A stretch of 64,000 nucleotides of DNA from Sporomusaceae bacterium (GTDB lineage Bacteria > Bacillota > Negativicutes > UBA1444). The position numbers were made by a program, and so were the translations under genes. The notes under the pieces are model-generated. The model did no database searches and was not told the DNA's origin. It saw only the letters and a list, made by a program, of their open reading frames with translations. The stretch covers positions 183,334-247,333 of the forward strand of contig JAHDPL010000011.1 in NCBI GenBank assembly GCA_018434355.1. The letters are read 5' to 3'. Of the stretch, positions 51,190 to 60,163 are shown in pieces (within the stretch, counting starts at the first letter, position 1; each line of letters begins with the position of its first letter).

Positions 51190-52086
51190 ATGACAGAAGA
51201 CCAAAAGATGCTCTTGATAGCACAACGTAGCCGCCAGGGCTATGAGGAGCGAATGGGACCGCTGTTGGCGGCTGAGCCGGTGACGGTCGAAGCGACTGAG
51301 TTGGAGATTGAAACTGCAGCAGGAAAAACCAGGTTGTTGATTTATAAACCGCAGCGGAGATCAGGCGATCCCTGGCCTGTGTATCTGAATATCCATGGCG
51401 GGGGATTCATACAGGGAAGTACGCGGGATGATGACGGTTGGTGCCGACAGATCGCGGTTGCAGCAGAGTGCGCCGTGATCAACATCGAATATCATTTGGC
51501 GCCGGAAACCAAGTTTCCGGTGCAACTGGACGAATGTTACGATGTGGCGAAGTGGGCTGTGGCGCACGCTGCCGAATATGGTTTTGATCCGCGAAGGATC
51601 GCTGTCGGCGGCAGCAGCGCCGGCGCCAATTTTGCTGCTGCGCTGTGTTTGTTGGCGCGCCAAAGAAAAGAGGCGCTGTTCTGTTTTCAGGTGCTGAACT
51701 ACCCGCCACTGGATTTTGTCACCGATCCGGAAACCAAAGGGGACAGGGACGCGTTGCTTACAGCGCGGGCGCAGGCATTTTTTACCGCATGTTATCTGCG
51801 AGATGAGTCTGATGCCCATAATCCATTGGCATCGCCGCTGTTGGCTGAAGATTTTTCCGGCTTGCCGCCGGCGCTCGTCATCACTGCCGAGTACGATCCA
51901 TTACAGGCGGAAGACGAAGCCTATGCCAGGCGTTTGCTGGCGGCCGGCGTAGCCGTCACCTATAAAATGTTTGACGGCTGCATGCATGCGTTCACCCATC
52001 TAGGTCCCGATGCTGCGGCAAACGAGGCGTGGCAATTGATCCAGACCTGCTTGCGGCAGGCGTTTTATAGTGAAACGGGAGGTTGA
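51190..52086 (+). CDS. Alpha/beta hydrolase, hormone-sensitive-lipase family
   Basis: The 298-residue protein has the HGGG oxyanion motif (NIHGGGFIQGS near 72-82), the nucleophile elbow GGSSAGANFAAAL (Ser near 141), an acid residue in ITAEYDPLQAEDE near 229-241 and the catalytic histidine in CMHAFTH near 264-270. It is a cytoplasmic esterase or amidase; no signal peptide is seen. It heads a run of hydrolase genes and ends four codons before the next gene. Confidence 0.88.
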   Translation: MTEDQKMLLIAQRSRQGYEERMGPLLAAEPVTVEATELEIETAAGKTRLLIYKPQRRSGDPWPVYLNIHGGGFIQGSTRDDDGWCRQIAVAAECAVINIEYHLAPETKFPVQLDECYDVAKWAVAHAAEYGFDPRRIAVGGSSAGANFAAALCLLARQRKEALFCFQVLNYPPLDFVTDPETKGDRDALLTARAQAFFTACYLRDESDAHNPLASPLLAEDFSGLPPALVITAEYDPLQAEDEAYARRLLAAGVAVTYKMFDGCMHAFTHLGPDAAANEAWQLIQTCLRQAFYSETGG

Positions 52087-52091
52087 GAGGG

Positions 52092-53696
52092 ATGGATTTT
52101 TCAGCGCTCGAATACCCTTATCCGTCGCGGCGCAGCGTTGTCTTTGCGAAAAACGGCATGGTGGCTACCTCGCAGTCTTTGGCGGCCCAGGCAGGGTTGC
52201 AAATTTTGCGCCAGGGCGGCAACGCCGTTGATGCGGCCGTCGCAACGGCCGCCTGTCTGACGGTGGTGGAACCGACCTCCAACGGCATCGGCGGCGACGC
52301 GTTTGCGCTTGTCTGGCTGAAGGAAAAATTATACGGCCTCAACTCCAGCGGACCGGCGCCGGCTGCCTTGACGCCGGAACTACTTAAGCAGCAAGGGTTG
52401 CAGCAGATGCCGGCCGATGGCTGGCTACCGGTGACGGTGCCGGGAGCGCCGGCGGCCTGGGCTGAATTGATTGGACGTTTTGGCAAGCTGAAGTTGACCC
52501 AGGTTCTTGCGCCGGCGATCGAGTACGCGGAAGCCGGCTTCCCGGTTTCACCGACCATTAGCCGCCAATGGGCGGCCGGTTACAAACGTTTCAAAGTGCT
52601 GGAAGGGTCGGAGTTCGGCTGCTGGCTTGAGACTTTTGCCCCGGCCGGTCGGGCGCCGCTGGCCGGAGAAATCTGGCGCTCGCCGGCCCACGCGAATACT
52701 TTGCGCCGATTGGCCGAGAGTAATTGTCAGGATTTTTATCAGGGAGAACTCGCTCGGCGTATCGATGCGTTTTCCCTTCAGTACGGCGGTTGTTTGCGGG
52801 CAAGCGACCTGGCCGGGTATCGGCCGGAATGGGTCGAACCGATCAGCGTCAACTACCGGGGACACGCAGTATGGGAACTGCCGCCCAACGGGCATGGGTT
52901 GGTAACACTGCTGGCGCTGAACATCCTGCAGGGTATGCAGTTCGATCAGAAGGAATCGGCAGAAACCTATCATCTGCATATCGAAGCCATCAAGCTGGCG
53001 TTTGCCGACGGATTGAAATACATCGCCGACCCGCGCCGGAGCAACGTGCCGTTGAAGGAGCTGCTTGCGTCAGCTTATGCGGCCGAACGTCGTCAATTAA
53101 TCGGGAACATGGCGCTGCAACCGACCGCCGGCGAGCCGGTCAAAGGCGGTACCGTATATCTGGCGACTGCCGACGGTGAAGGGAATATGGTTTCTTACAT
53201 CCAGAGCAACTACATGGGATTTGGTTCCGGGCTGGTCGTGCCGGAAACCGGCATCGCCCTGCACAACCGGGGCTGCAATTTTTCTTTGGAGCCCGGCCAC
53301 GCCAATGCGCTGGCGCCGGGGAAGCGCCCCTATCATACGATCATTCCCGGCTTTTTGACGAAAAACGGCAAGGCCATCGGTCCGTTTGGCGTCATGGGCG
53401 GATTTGTCCAGCCACAGGGGCATCTGCAGATGGTGACAAGCATGCTGGACTTCGGTCTGAACCCGCAGGCGGCGTTGGACGCGCCGAGGTGGCAGTGGCT
53501 GAAGGACAAAACAGTCGAACTGGAAGCGGGTTTTCCGTTGGAGATTGCTGAAGAGCTGTCAGCGCGGGGACACAACATCCAATGGGCAAGCGAAAATCTG
53601 CACCTCGGTCGCGGCCAGATCATCCTGCGTGATGAAACCGGAGTTCTGGCTGGCGGAACCGAACCGCGGACCGACGGAGCGGTAGCGGCCTGGTGA
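52092..53696 (+). CDS. Gamma-glutamyltransferase family Ntn-hydrolase
   Basis: The 534-residue protein follows the Ggt plan: ATSQSLAAQAGLQILRQGGNAVDAAVA near 24-50, VEPTSNGIGGDAFALVW near 57-73, a catalytic Thr in KGGTVYLATADGEGNMVSYIQSNY near 350-372, and GFVQPQGHLQMV near 434-445. Members self-cleave before that Thr and hydrolyse or transfer gamma-glutamyl groups or acylate cephalosporins. No signal peptide is evident, unlike secreted Ggt. ATG 52092 follows GGGAGG and overlaps nothing; a TTG frame to 52083 is not needed. Confidence 0.88.
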   Translation: MDFSALEYPYPSRRSVVFAKNGMVATSQSLAAQAGLQILRQGGNAVDAAVATAACLTVVEPTSNGIGGDAFALVWLKEKLYGLNSSGPAPAALTPELLKQQGLQQMPADGWLPVTVPGAPAAWAELIGRFGKLKLTQVLAPAIEYAEAGFPVSPTISRQWAAGYKRFKVLEGSEFGCWLETFAPAGRAPLAGEIWRSPAHANTLRRLAESNCQDFYQGELARRIDAFSLQYGGCLRASDLAGYRPEWVEPISVNYRGHAVWELPPNGHGLVTLLALNILQGMQFDQKESAETYHLHIEAIKLAFADGLKYIADPRRSNVPLKELLASAYAAERRQLIGNMALQPTAGEPVKGGTVYLATADGEGNMVSYIQSNYMGFGSGLVVPETGIALHNRGCNFSLEPGHANALAPGKRPYHTIIPGFLTKNGKAIGPFGVMGGFVQPQGHLQMVTSMLDFGLNPQAALDAPRWQWLKDKTVELEAGFPLEIAEELSARGHNIQWASENLHLGRGQIILRDETGVLAGGTEPRTDGAVAAW

Positions 53697-53733
53697 AACA
53701 AAACAAAAATGTGAAAGGCAGGCGACCCAGTCC

Positions 53734-54711
53734 ATGGAAGTGATGAATATCAGCGATATCCCGGCGATTCGCCTGGGCAACGCGCAAGATTTGACAGCCG
53801 CGACTGGCTGCACGGTCATCCTCTGCCCGGAAGGGGCCACGGCAGGGGTCGACGTGCGGGGTGGCGCACCGGGGACGCGGGAAACCGATCTGCTGAAACC
53901 GGAGAATTTGGTGGAAAAGATCCACGGTCTGGTGCTGGCAGGCGGCAGTGCTTATGGCCTTGCTGCTGCGAGCGGTGCAATGAGTTATCTGGAAGAAAAC
54001 GGCTTTGGCTTCGACGTGGGGGTGGCGCGGGTGCCGATTGTACCGGCGGCGGTATTGTTCGACCTGCCCTGTGGCGACGCCAGGGTGAGGCCGGATCAGG
54101 CGATGGGCTTTCAGGCCTGCCGGAACAGCGAAACTGAAAGATTTACCACCGGATCGGTCGGCGCAGGCGCCGGTGCGACCGTTGGCAAGGTGTATGGCAT
54201 GGATAAGGCGATGAAAGGCGGATTGGGAGCTCATTGCGTGCGGATCGGCGGGCTGGTCGTCGGCGCGGTGGTGGCGGTCAACTGTCTCGGTGATGTGATA
54301 GATCCGGCAAGCGGGCAAATCGTGGCCGGCTCTGTGCAGCAGGACCCGTTCCGGTTTCTCGACAGCGAGGCCGGGTTGTTGCAGCAGTGCGAAGCAACCG
54401 GCAACCGTTTCACCGGCAATACGACGATCGGCGCGATTATCACCAATGCCGGGTTGAGCAAAGCCCAGGCGACGAAAGTGGCTTCGATGGCCCATGACGG
54501 ATATGCCCGGACAATGCGGCCGGCGCATACTCTGTTGGATGGCGATACGATCTTCACGCTGGCAGTCGGCGATATAGCGGCCGACATTTCGGCGGTCGGC
54601 GCGTTGGCGGCTAAAGTGATGGAACAGGCTGTGCTGGCTGCCGTTCGATCTGCAACTGCGCTGGCCGGGTTTCCCTGTTGGCGGGATGTGCAGCGTTGGC
54701 GGGGCAAATAG
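53734..54711 (+). CDS. P1-family (DmpA-type) peptidase/amidase
   Basis: The 325-residue protein has the P1/DmpA Ntn-like signatures: GVDVRGGAPGTRETDLL near 37-53, GLVLAGGSAYGLAAASG near 66-82 and the self-cleavage region NTTIGAIITNAGLSKAQAT near 231-249, with the Thr nucleophile candidate in that GNTTIGAI segment. DmpA-like enzymes release N-terminal D- or L-amino acids from short amides. The start is ATG 53734 or 53743. It lies 37 bases after the Ggt-like gene. Confidence 0.85.
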   Translation: MEVMNISDIPAIRLGNAQDLTAATGCTVILCPEGATAGVDVRGGAPGTRETDLLKPENLVEKIHGLVLAGGSAYGLAAASGAMSYLEENGFGFDVGVARVPIVPAAVLFDLPCGDARVRPDQAMGFQACRNSETERFTTGSVGAGAGATVGKVYGMDKAMKGGLGAHCVRIGGLVVGAVVAVNCLGDVIDPASGQIVAGSVQQDPFRFLDSEAGLLQQCEATGNRFTGNTTIGAIITNAGLSKAQATKVASMAHDGYARTMRPAHTLLDGDTIFTLAVGDIAADISAVGALAAKVMEQAVLAAVRSATALAGFPCWRDVQRWRGK

Positions 54712-54715
54712 CAGC

Positions 54716-55084
54716 ATGCGGGAAATGAATGGACAACGGACGATCTTTGCCGAGCATACGATTTACATTGTCGGCAATGCCAAAACCTCGCAGAACAACC
54801 CGATTACCCAGCTGTACGGGCAGTTTTTCCTCAGTTTCGTTGTGGAAAAAGCCGGCGGCAAGATTTTGGCCTGCGGCGTATCAGCCACGGTCGGCGTGAC
54901 CGGCGATTTTGTCAGTAGCATGTTTGTCGGACGGTCTTTGCTTGACGACCCGGACAGCATCAAAAAGATGCTCGAAAGCCGCTATTTCGGCTCGTCGCAA
55001 AAAGCGTTGCTGGTGGCCTATAAAGACGCCCAAAAGAAATATAACCAGATATTGACTGGCCAGCCAGTCGATTTGTCGGATTGA
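54716..55084 (+). CDS. DUF3870 domain protein
   Basis: The 122-residue protein reads FAEHTIYIVGNAKTSQNNPI near 10-29, followed by a GKILACGVSATVGVTGDFVSSMFVGRSLLDD segment near 48-78, the pattern of the DUF3870 family of unknown function. It starts just after the P1 peptidase stop (ATG 54716 or 54725) and precedes DcuC, so it belongs to the hydrolase/carrier run. No motif reveals the activity. Confidence 0.75.
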   Translation: MREMNGQRTIFAEHTIYIVGNAKTSQNNPITQLYGQFFLSFVVEKAGGKILACGVSATVGVTGDFVSSMFVGRSLLDDPDSIKKMLESRYFGSSQKALLVAYKDAQKKYNQILTGQPVDLSD

Positions 55085-55253
55085 AGCTTTTTTGCGAAAA
55101 TTAGTTTCATAAGCAGGAGTTTTGTCGTCGATGGTTAATCTTTCATGAGGCGACGAAATGTTTTGCGTTCACTGGAAAGATAAATAGCGGGCTGCTTTGT
55201 TTATCACCGCGTCGAACGGAAAATTCCGCAGCGACCCGAATGTAAATGAAATC

Positions 55254-55296
55254 CAGCAGGCAACCCTGACGCCGGGGTTTGTCCTGCTGTTTTTTT
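55254..55296 (+). terminator. Terminator or attenuator in the dcuC leader
   Basis: CAGCAGG pairs with CCTGCTG, with further pairing of inner CCC and GGG, and is followed by seven T. It lies 30 bases before the DcuC start and 170 bases after the DUF3870 stop, so it either ends the upstream transcript or attenuates DcuC. A second stem, TTTTGTCG with CGACGAAA, lies about 100 bases upstream at 55120-55158. Confidence 0.7.
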
Positions 55297-55325
55297 GTGC
55301 AACAAAAAAGAAGGAGGAATTTGTT

Positions 55326-56699
55326 TTGGGTATTGTTATCTCGTTGATCGTCACATTTTGGATGGGGTATCTGATCGTCAAGAAGTACAAGCCGCAACCG
55401 GTCCTGTTCATCGCCGGACTCGTGCTGATGTTTTCGGCGGTATTCCTGGGTCTGGGAAAAATCCTGCCGGTAAAAGAAAGCACCGGGTTTGTCCTGTTCG
55501 ATGCATTTGAGTTTATCAAGAAGACGTTCAGCTCACGAGCTGGCGGGCTGGGGCTGAACATCATGGCGGTGGCCGGATTTGCCCGCTATATGGACCATAT
55601 CGGCGCCAGCAAGGCGCTGGTCAAGCTGACGATTACGCCGCTACTGGCCTTGCGTGCGCCATATCTGGTGATGGCGGCGGCCTGGATTCTCGGCATGATG
55701 CTGGGTCTGGCGATCAATAGCGCCTCTGGACTGGCAATGCTGCTGATGGTCACCGTGTTCCCGATATTGATTAGCCTCGGCGTCAGCCGTCTGTCGGCGG
55801 TGGCGGTGATTGCCACCACGCTCTGTCTGGACTGGAGCCCGAGCGATACCGGGACCTTGCTTGCCGCCAATACCGCCGGCATTGACCCTGTTACCTACTG
55901 GGTGCAATACCAGGTTCCGATCGCTGCAGTGGTGATTCCTGTCGTAGCGGTGCTGCACTACTTTACCCAGAAATGGATGGACAAGCGAGACGGCCATGTC
56001 GTTCAGGCTAGCGAACTGGTGGCGGTGAAAGATAAGGACGGCGAACCGGAAAAACTGCCGCCGATGTTTTATGCAATCCTGCCGGTGATTCCGCTGGCGC
56101 TGATTTTGTCGTTCAGCAATCTGTGGATTTCCTGGATCAAAATGGACATCATCAAGGCGATGTTTATTGGTTTGGCAATCGGTATGATCGTGGAATATGG
56201 CCGGGTTCGCGACGGCAAGAAAGTGCTGGCCGACATTCAGGTGTTCTTTGACGGCCTGGGGATGCAGATGGCCAATGTCATCACCCTGATTGTCGCCGGC
56301 GAGACTTTTGCCAAAGGTCTGGTGACAATCGGCACGATCGACGCGATTATCCGTTCGGCGCAAACCTCGGGTTTTGGCGCCGCGGGCATGATTATCGTCA
56401 TGATTTCGATCATCGCTGTTTCCTCGGTATTGATGGGCTCCGGCAATGCGCCGTTCTTCGCTTTTGCCGCACTGACACCGACCGTGGCTGCCAAGATGTC
56501 GGTTGCGCCTGTCGTCATGTTGCTGCCGATGCATTTTGCCGCCAGCGCCGCCCGCGCCATGTCGCCGATCACGGCGGTCATCGCAGTGGCATCCAGCATG
56601 GGCGGGGTTTCGCCGTTTGATGTCGTAAAACGGACCGCGATTCCGATGGCCGGCGCATTGATTACGCTGGTGACGGCAAACTTCATCTTCTTTTACTGA
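55326..56699 (+). CDS. DcuC-family C4-dicarboxylate carrier
   Basis: The 457-residue membrane protein has about 12 helices with the family segments SSRAGGLGLNIMAVAGFARYMDHIG near 66-90, TTLCLDWSPSDTGTLLAANTAG near 166-187 and MGSGNAPFFAFA near 374-385. DcuC-type carriers exchange or take up C4-dicarboxylates; related proteins carry short peptides or amino acids. AAGGAGG lies eight bases before TTG 55326. It sits between peptide/amide hydrolase genes, which fits uptake of an amide or peptide substrate. Confidence 0.88.
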   Translation: MGIVISLIVTFWMGYLIVKKYKPQPVLFIAGLVLMFSAVFLGLGKILPVKESTGFVLFDAFEFIKKTFSSRAGGLGLNIMAVAGFARYMDHIGASKALVKLTITPLLALRAPYLVMAAAWILGMMLGLAINSASGLAMLLMVTVFPILISLGVSRLSAVAVIATTLCLDWSPSDTGTLLAANTAGIDPVTYWVQYQVPIAAVVIPVVAVLHYFTQKWMDKRDGHVVQASELVAVKDKDGEPEKLPPMFYAILPVIPLALILSFSNLWISWIKMDIIKAMFIGLAIGMIVEYGRVRDGKKVLADIQVFFDGLGMQMANVITLIVAGETFAKGLVTIGTIDAIIRSAQTSGFGAAGMIIVMISIIAVSSVLMGSGNAPFFAFAALTPTVAAKMSVAPVVMLLPMHFAASAARAMSPITAVIAVASSMGGVSPFDVVKRTAIPMAGALITLVTANFIFFY

Positions 56700-56746
56700 T
56701 TTTCGTTTGCAGGAGAATCCGAGCGGAATAAGCAGGGAGGCGGGCT

Positions 56747-57688
56747 ATGTACGCAATCGATCTACACTGTGACACGATGAGCAAACTGGTCGAACAGGGC
56801 CGGGCGACCCTGCTGCGCGAAAATGACCTGAATGTGGATATCGGCAAACTTCAGGCCGGCAATTTTGCAGCGCAGTTTTTTGCCCTGTTCGTCGACATGG
56901 CGAAAGCAGAGAATCCTCTGGAACATTGCCTGCGGATGGTGGACCGGTTTCATCTGGAACTGGTGGCCAACCATGAGGCGATACGCCTGGCGACCACTCA
57001 GGCCGAGTTGCTAAAAAATCAGGACGAGGGTAAAATATCGGCATTTCTGACCATCGAGGAAGGCGGCGTTCTGAAAGGCGAGTTGGCCAACTTGCGGAAT
57101 TTCCATCGATTGGGCGTCCGCTTGCTGACCCTGACCTGGAACTATCCCAACGAACTCGGCTTTCCCAATGCACTGCCGGATTGTCGGGGCAAAGGGCTGA
57201 CCGAGTTCGGCCGCGAAGTGGTGGCGGAGATGAACCGTTTGGGAATGCTTGTCGACGTTTCCCATCTGTCGGACCAGGGCTTTTATGATGTGGCGGCGAC
57301 TTCGTCACAGCCGTTTGTCGCCTCGCACTCCAATGCCCGAGCGATTACCGGCCACGCCCGCAATCTGACCGACGAGATGATCCGGTTGTTGGCGGAAAAA
57401 GGCGGCGTCACCGGTTTGACATTCGCCCGGTCCTTTTTGGCCGACCCGCCGCGCAGTCATGTCGAAGATATAGTCAGGCATGCAAAACATATCCGCCAGG
57501 TCGGCGGAATCGATGTCATCGCCATCGGCTCCGATTTCGACGGCACCAAGCCGCCGCTGGAAGTGGCCGACAGCGGTGAAATCGGCAAACTGATCGATGG
57601 ACTGGCGGCAGCAGGGTTCAGTACAAACGAGATCGAGAAAATCTGTTATGGCAATGCGATGCGACTGATTCGCGAAGTATTAGGTTGA
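56747..57688 (+). CDS. Membrane dipeptidase-type peptidase M19
   Basis: The 313-residue protein has the M19 zinc ligands: YAIDLHCDTMSK at the start, LTIEEGGVL near 100-108, LVDVSHLSDQGF near 168-179, VASHSNARAITGH near 192-204 and IAIGSDFDGTKPP near 260-272. M19 enzymes hydrolyse dipeptides, including D-amino acid or beta-lactam-like forms, with a binuclear metal site. GGGAGG precedes the ATG. It ends the run that starts at 51190 and is closed by a terminator. Confidence 0.92.
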   Translation: MYAIDLHCDTMSKLVEQGRATLLRENDLNVDIGKLQAGNFAAQFFALFVDMAKAENPLEHCLRMVDRFHLELVANHEAIRLATTQAELLKNQDEGKISAFLTIEEGGVLKGELANLRNFHRLGVRLLTLTWNYPNELGFPNALPDCRGKGLTEFGREVVAEMNRLGMLVDVSHLSDQGFYDVAATSSQPFVASHSNARAITGHARNLTDEMIRLLAEKGGVTGLTFARSFLADPPRSHVEDIVRHAKHIRQVGGIDVIAIGSDFDGTKPPLEVADSGEIGKLIDGLAAAGFSTNEIEKICYGNAMRLIREVLG

Positions 57689-57707
57689 CTACGGTTCCAT
57701 AAACAAA

Positions 57708-57755
57708 AAAGACTACCGGGTCTTGCGTGATAAAACACGAGACCCGGTAGTCTTT
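57708..57755. terminator. Bidirectional terminator
   Basis: GACTACCGGGTCTTGCGTG pairs with CACGAGACCCGGTAGTC (one small bulge) around a six-base loop; A and T runs flank both sides. It separates the convergent M19 and S41 peptidase genes. Confidence 0.88.
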
Positions 57756-57773
57756 AAGTTTACAGCACAGAAC

Positions 57774-58994
57774 TTATTTTGATTTTAAAACTTCGATCGC
57801 TTTGTCCAGTTGCGGATCGCTTTTGGCATCCTTGTCTTTCGGCATTTCTACAAGGATGTCCGGCTCGATGCCTTTGCCGTGGATCGAACGGTCTTTCGGC
57901 GTATGGTATTCGGCGATGGTGATTTTCACCGCCGAGTCTTTGTCAAGCGGGATGATCCGCTGGACAGAGCCTTTGCCAAATGTCTTGACGCCGATCAGTT
58001 TGCCGGCGCCGGTATCCTGGATCGCTCCGGCAACGATTTCCGAAGCGCTTGCGCTACCGCCGTTGATCAGTACGACCAGCGGCAACGGTGTTTTTTCCAG
58101 ATAGGACTGCGAAGTTTCCCGCTCGCCGTCCTTGCCGATGACCGACACGATCGGTCCCTGCGGTACCAGCAGGCGGGCGACCTTGACGCTTTCACCGATC
58201 AGTCCGCCCGGATTGTTTCGCAAATCCAGGATCAGCGAGGTCATGCCCTGCTCGGTCAGTTCGCTCATCTTTTGCGTGAAGTCGTTGCCGGTAGTTTCAC
58301 TGAACATCGACAACCGGATATAGCCGATGCCGTTTTCCAGTATTTTTCCACTGACCGACTTGAGTACGATGGTGGCGCGTGTCAGGCTGTATTCTTCGAC
58401 TTCCTGACCGGTGCGCTGAATAGTCAGCGTGACTTTGCTGCCTTCCTTGCCGCGAATCTTGCCGACCGCTTCGTCGAGCGCCATGTCCTTGGTGTCCTGC
58501 CCGTCGATTTTGACAATCAGGTCGCCGCTGAGAATGCCGGCAGTTTCGGCCGGAGTCCCTTCGATCGGGGCTACGACGGTAAGTTGCTTGTCTTTGACGC
58601 CAAGCACGATGCCGACACCGCCAAAGGAGCCTTTGGTCTCCAGCATCAGTTCACTGTACATTTTCGGGTCCAGATAGACGGAGTAAGGATCGCCAAGTGA
58701 ATTGACCATCCCTTTGAGCGAGCCGGTCATGAGCAGCGGGCCTTCGGCGGTTCCGACATACTGGCCCTTTACGACCTGGACGGCCCGGAACAGTTTCAGG
58801 GTGGCCGCCAATTCGTCCGGACTCATCTGGGACAGATAGTAGTTGATCTCCAGCACGGATGTGTTCTGGGTAAAGGATGGATCAAACGGGTTCTTAATCG
58901 ACTGGGCGCTGGCGGCGGTTGCCCCCAGTCCCAGACTCATGATCAGCAGGAAAGCGACCAGGACGCGCAGAACTTGATTCTTTGGCATATTCAT
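57774..58994 (-). CDS. S41-family carboxyl-terminal processing protease
   Basis: The 407-residue protein has a signal peptide or anchor (RVLVAFLLIMSLGLGATAASA, about 9-30), a PDZ domain (about 100-185, GGVGIVLGVKDKQLTVVAPIEGTPA) and an S41 serine protease domain with the nucleophile in INGGSASASEIVAGAIQ (Ser near 305) and the lysine in KLIGVKTFGKGSVQ near 325-338. CtpA/Prc proteases trim proteins in the envelope. GGAGG precedes ATG 58994. It is divergent from the membrane protein at 59132. Confidence 0.92.
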   Translation of the reverse strand: MNMPKNQVLRVLVAFLLIMSLGLGATAASAQSIKNPFDPSFTQNTSVLEINYYLSQMSPDELAATLKLFRAVQVVKGQYVGTAEGPLLMTGSLKGMVNSLGDPYSVYLDPKMYSELMLETKGSFGGVGIVLGVKDKQLTVVAPIEGTPAETAGILSGDLIVKIDGQDTKDMALDEAVGKIRGKEGSKVTLTIQRTGQEVEEYSLTRATIVLKSVSGKILENGIGYIRLSMFSETTGNDFTQKMSELTEQGMTSLILDLRNNPGGLIGESVKVARLLVPQGPIVSVIGKDGERETSQSYLEKTPLPLVVLINGGSASASEIVAGAIQDTGAGKLIGVKTFGKGSVQRIIPLDKDSAVKITIAEYHTPKDRSIHGKGIEPDILVEMPKDKDAKSDPQLDKAIEVLKSK

Positions 58995-59131
58995 CTTGAT
59001 TCCTCCAGTTTGCAAGACTATTGGGCTATTTTATTATTATAACGCAGTCGACGCCAAGAATACAGTTTGTCAGCGATAGCGCAACTGTGATATCTTTGGT
59101 GGGGGATGTTGATGGGGTAAGGGGTGCTTGC

Positions 59132-59920
59132 GTGGAACTGGCGTTGCTCAAAATTGCGATTGCGGCGGCGACGGTCGTCGGTTTGGCCGAGATTGCGAAA
59201 CGGATCGATCCGCTGCTGAGCGGCGTATTGCTCGGCTTGCCGCTGGGGGCCGGACTGTCGGTGTATTTTGTTGCGGCCGAGCAAGGCGTGGACTTTGTTG
59301 TTCCCGGATTGCCGTGGGCGATTGCCGGTCTTTGTTCGGCGGTGGTTTTCTGTACGGTGTATCTGGCGGTGGGACAACGCTTGAAATGTGGCAGACTGCT
59401 GGAGGTGAGCGGCTGCTCTGTGGTCGCGATGGCAGCTTTCTTTGGTTCGGCGGCGCTGGTGCGCAGCCTGGAATGGACGGTGCTCAGCGCGACGGTCGCG
59501 TTTTTGACGGTGGCGGCGGCCAACATTTATCTGCTGCGTCTGTTGCCGCAGCCGCGAACCGTAACCGCCGGCAAGGCGGCCGGATTTGGTGGTTTGTTGT
59601 TGCGCGGCCTGATTGCCGGGACCATCATCACCGCGGTCACCCTGGTCGCGCCGCTGGCCGGCAGTCGGTGGACCGGCATTCTCAGTTCGTTTCCCTCGAC
59701 GCTGTATGCGTTGCTGATTATTGTCCATTTTGAGACCGGGCAGACTGTTTATCCGGGAATCATTCACAGCTTCGCCCGTAGCGTGCCGGCACTGGCGGTA
59801 TTTTATCTCGGCTGCATGACCCTTCTGCCGACGTTGGGACTCAACCGGGGATTTCTGGCGGTATATGGAATTTCCGCCGCCTACGTATATCTGACTCATA
59901 TCATGCTCAAACGAAAATAA
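59132..59920 (+). CDS. Polytopic membrane protein, family not recognised
   Basis: The 262-residue protein has about eight membrane helices and an internal similarity of two halves, each with LSG and PS[F/G] type turns (LSGVLLGLPLGAGLSVYF near 30-47; SSFPSTLYALLIIVHFE near 188-204). That pattern resembles GlpM-like or DUF3147-type proteins, without certainty. GTG 59132 follows AAGGGGTG; an upstream extension to 59021 overlaps the ctpA promoter and lacks a ribosome site. Confidence 0.6.
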   Translation: MELALLKIAIAAATVVGLAEIAKRIDPLLSGVLLGLPLGAGLSVYFVAAEQGVDFVVPGLPWAIAGLCSAVVFCTVYLAVGQRLKCGRLLEVSGCSVVAMAAFFGSAALVRSLEWTVLSATVAFLTVAAANIYLLRLLPQPRTVTAGKAAGFGGLLLRGLIAGTIITAVTLVAPLAGSRWTGILSSFPSTLYALLIIVHFETGQTVYPGIIHSFARSVPALAVFYLGCMTLLPTLGLNRGFLAVYGISAAYVYLTHIMLKRK

Positions 59921-59941
59921 CTGCGAGGAGTGCGATCGACG

Positions 59942-60163
59942 ATGCCTCACACGCAACGCAAAAACATCCAGCCGGGGTTGGCGGTCAAAGTGATTCAGAA
60001 GCCGCATCAACGGACAGGGCAGCTTACCGAAGGGATTGTCAAGGATTTGTTGACATCGAGTCCGGTTCATTCACGCGGGATCAAGGTCCGCCTTACTTCG
60101 GGCGTTGTCGGTCGTGTGCATGAAATTATCACCGTTGACGCAGGAGCCCGCAATGGGCAATAA
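59942..60163 (+). CDS. ywbE: YwbE-family protein
   Basis: The 73-residue protein carries the YwbE/DUF2196 sequence NIQPGLAVKVIQKPHQRTGQ near 8-27, LTEGIVKDLLT and HSRGIKVRLTSGVVGRVHEI near 43-62. A small KOW-like barrel and nucleic acid binding are likely, but the role is unknown. ATG 59942 follows GCGAGGAG. Its end overlaps the start of the next gene by 11 bases. Confidence 0.85.
   Translation: MPHTQRKNIQPGLAVKVIQKPHQRTGQLTEGIVKDLLTSSPVHSRGIKVRLTSGVVGRVHEIITVDAGARNGQ

Noticed and set aside
58995..60070. 350-codon minus-strand frame upstream of the S41 protease
   Set aside because: Very rich in R, Q and H, overlaps the membrane protein and YwbE genes on the other strand, and lacks any domain.
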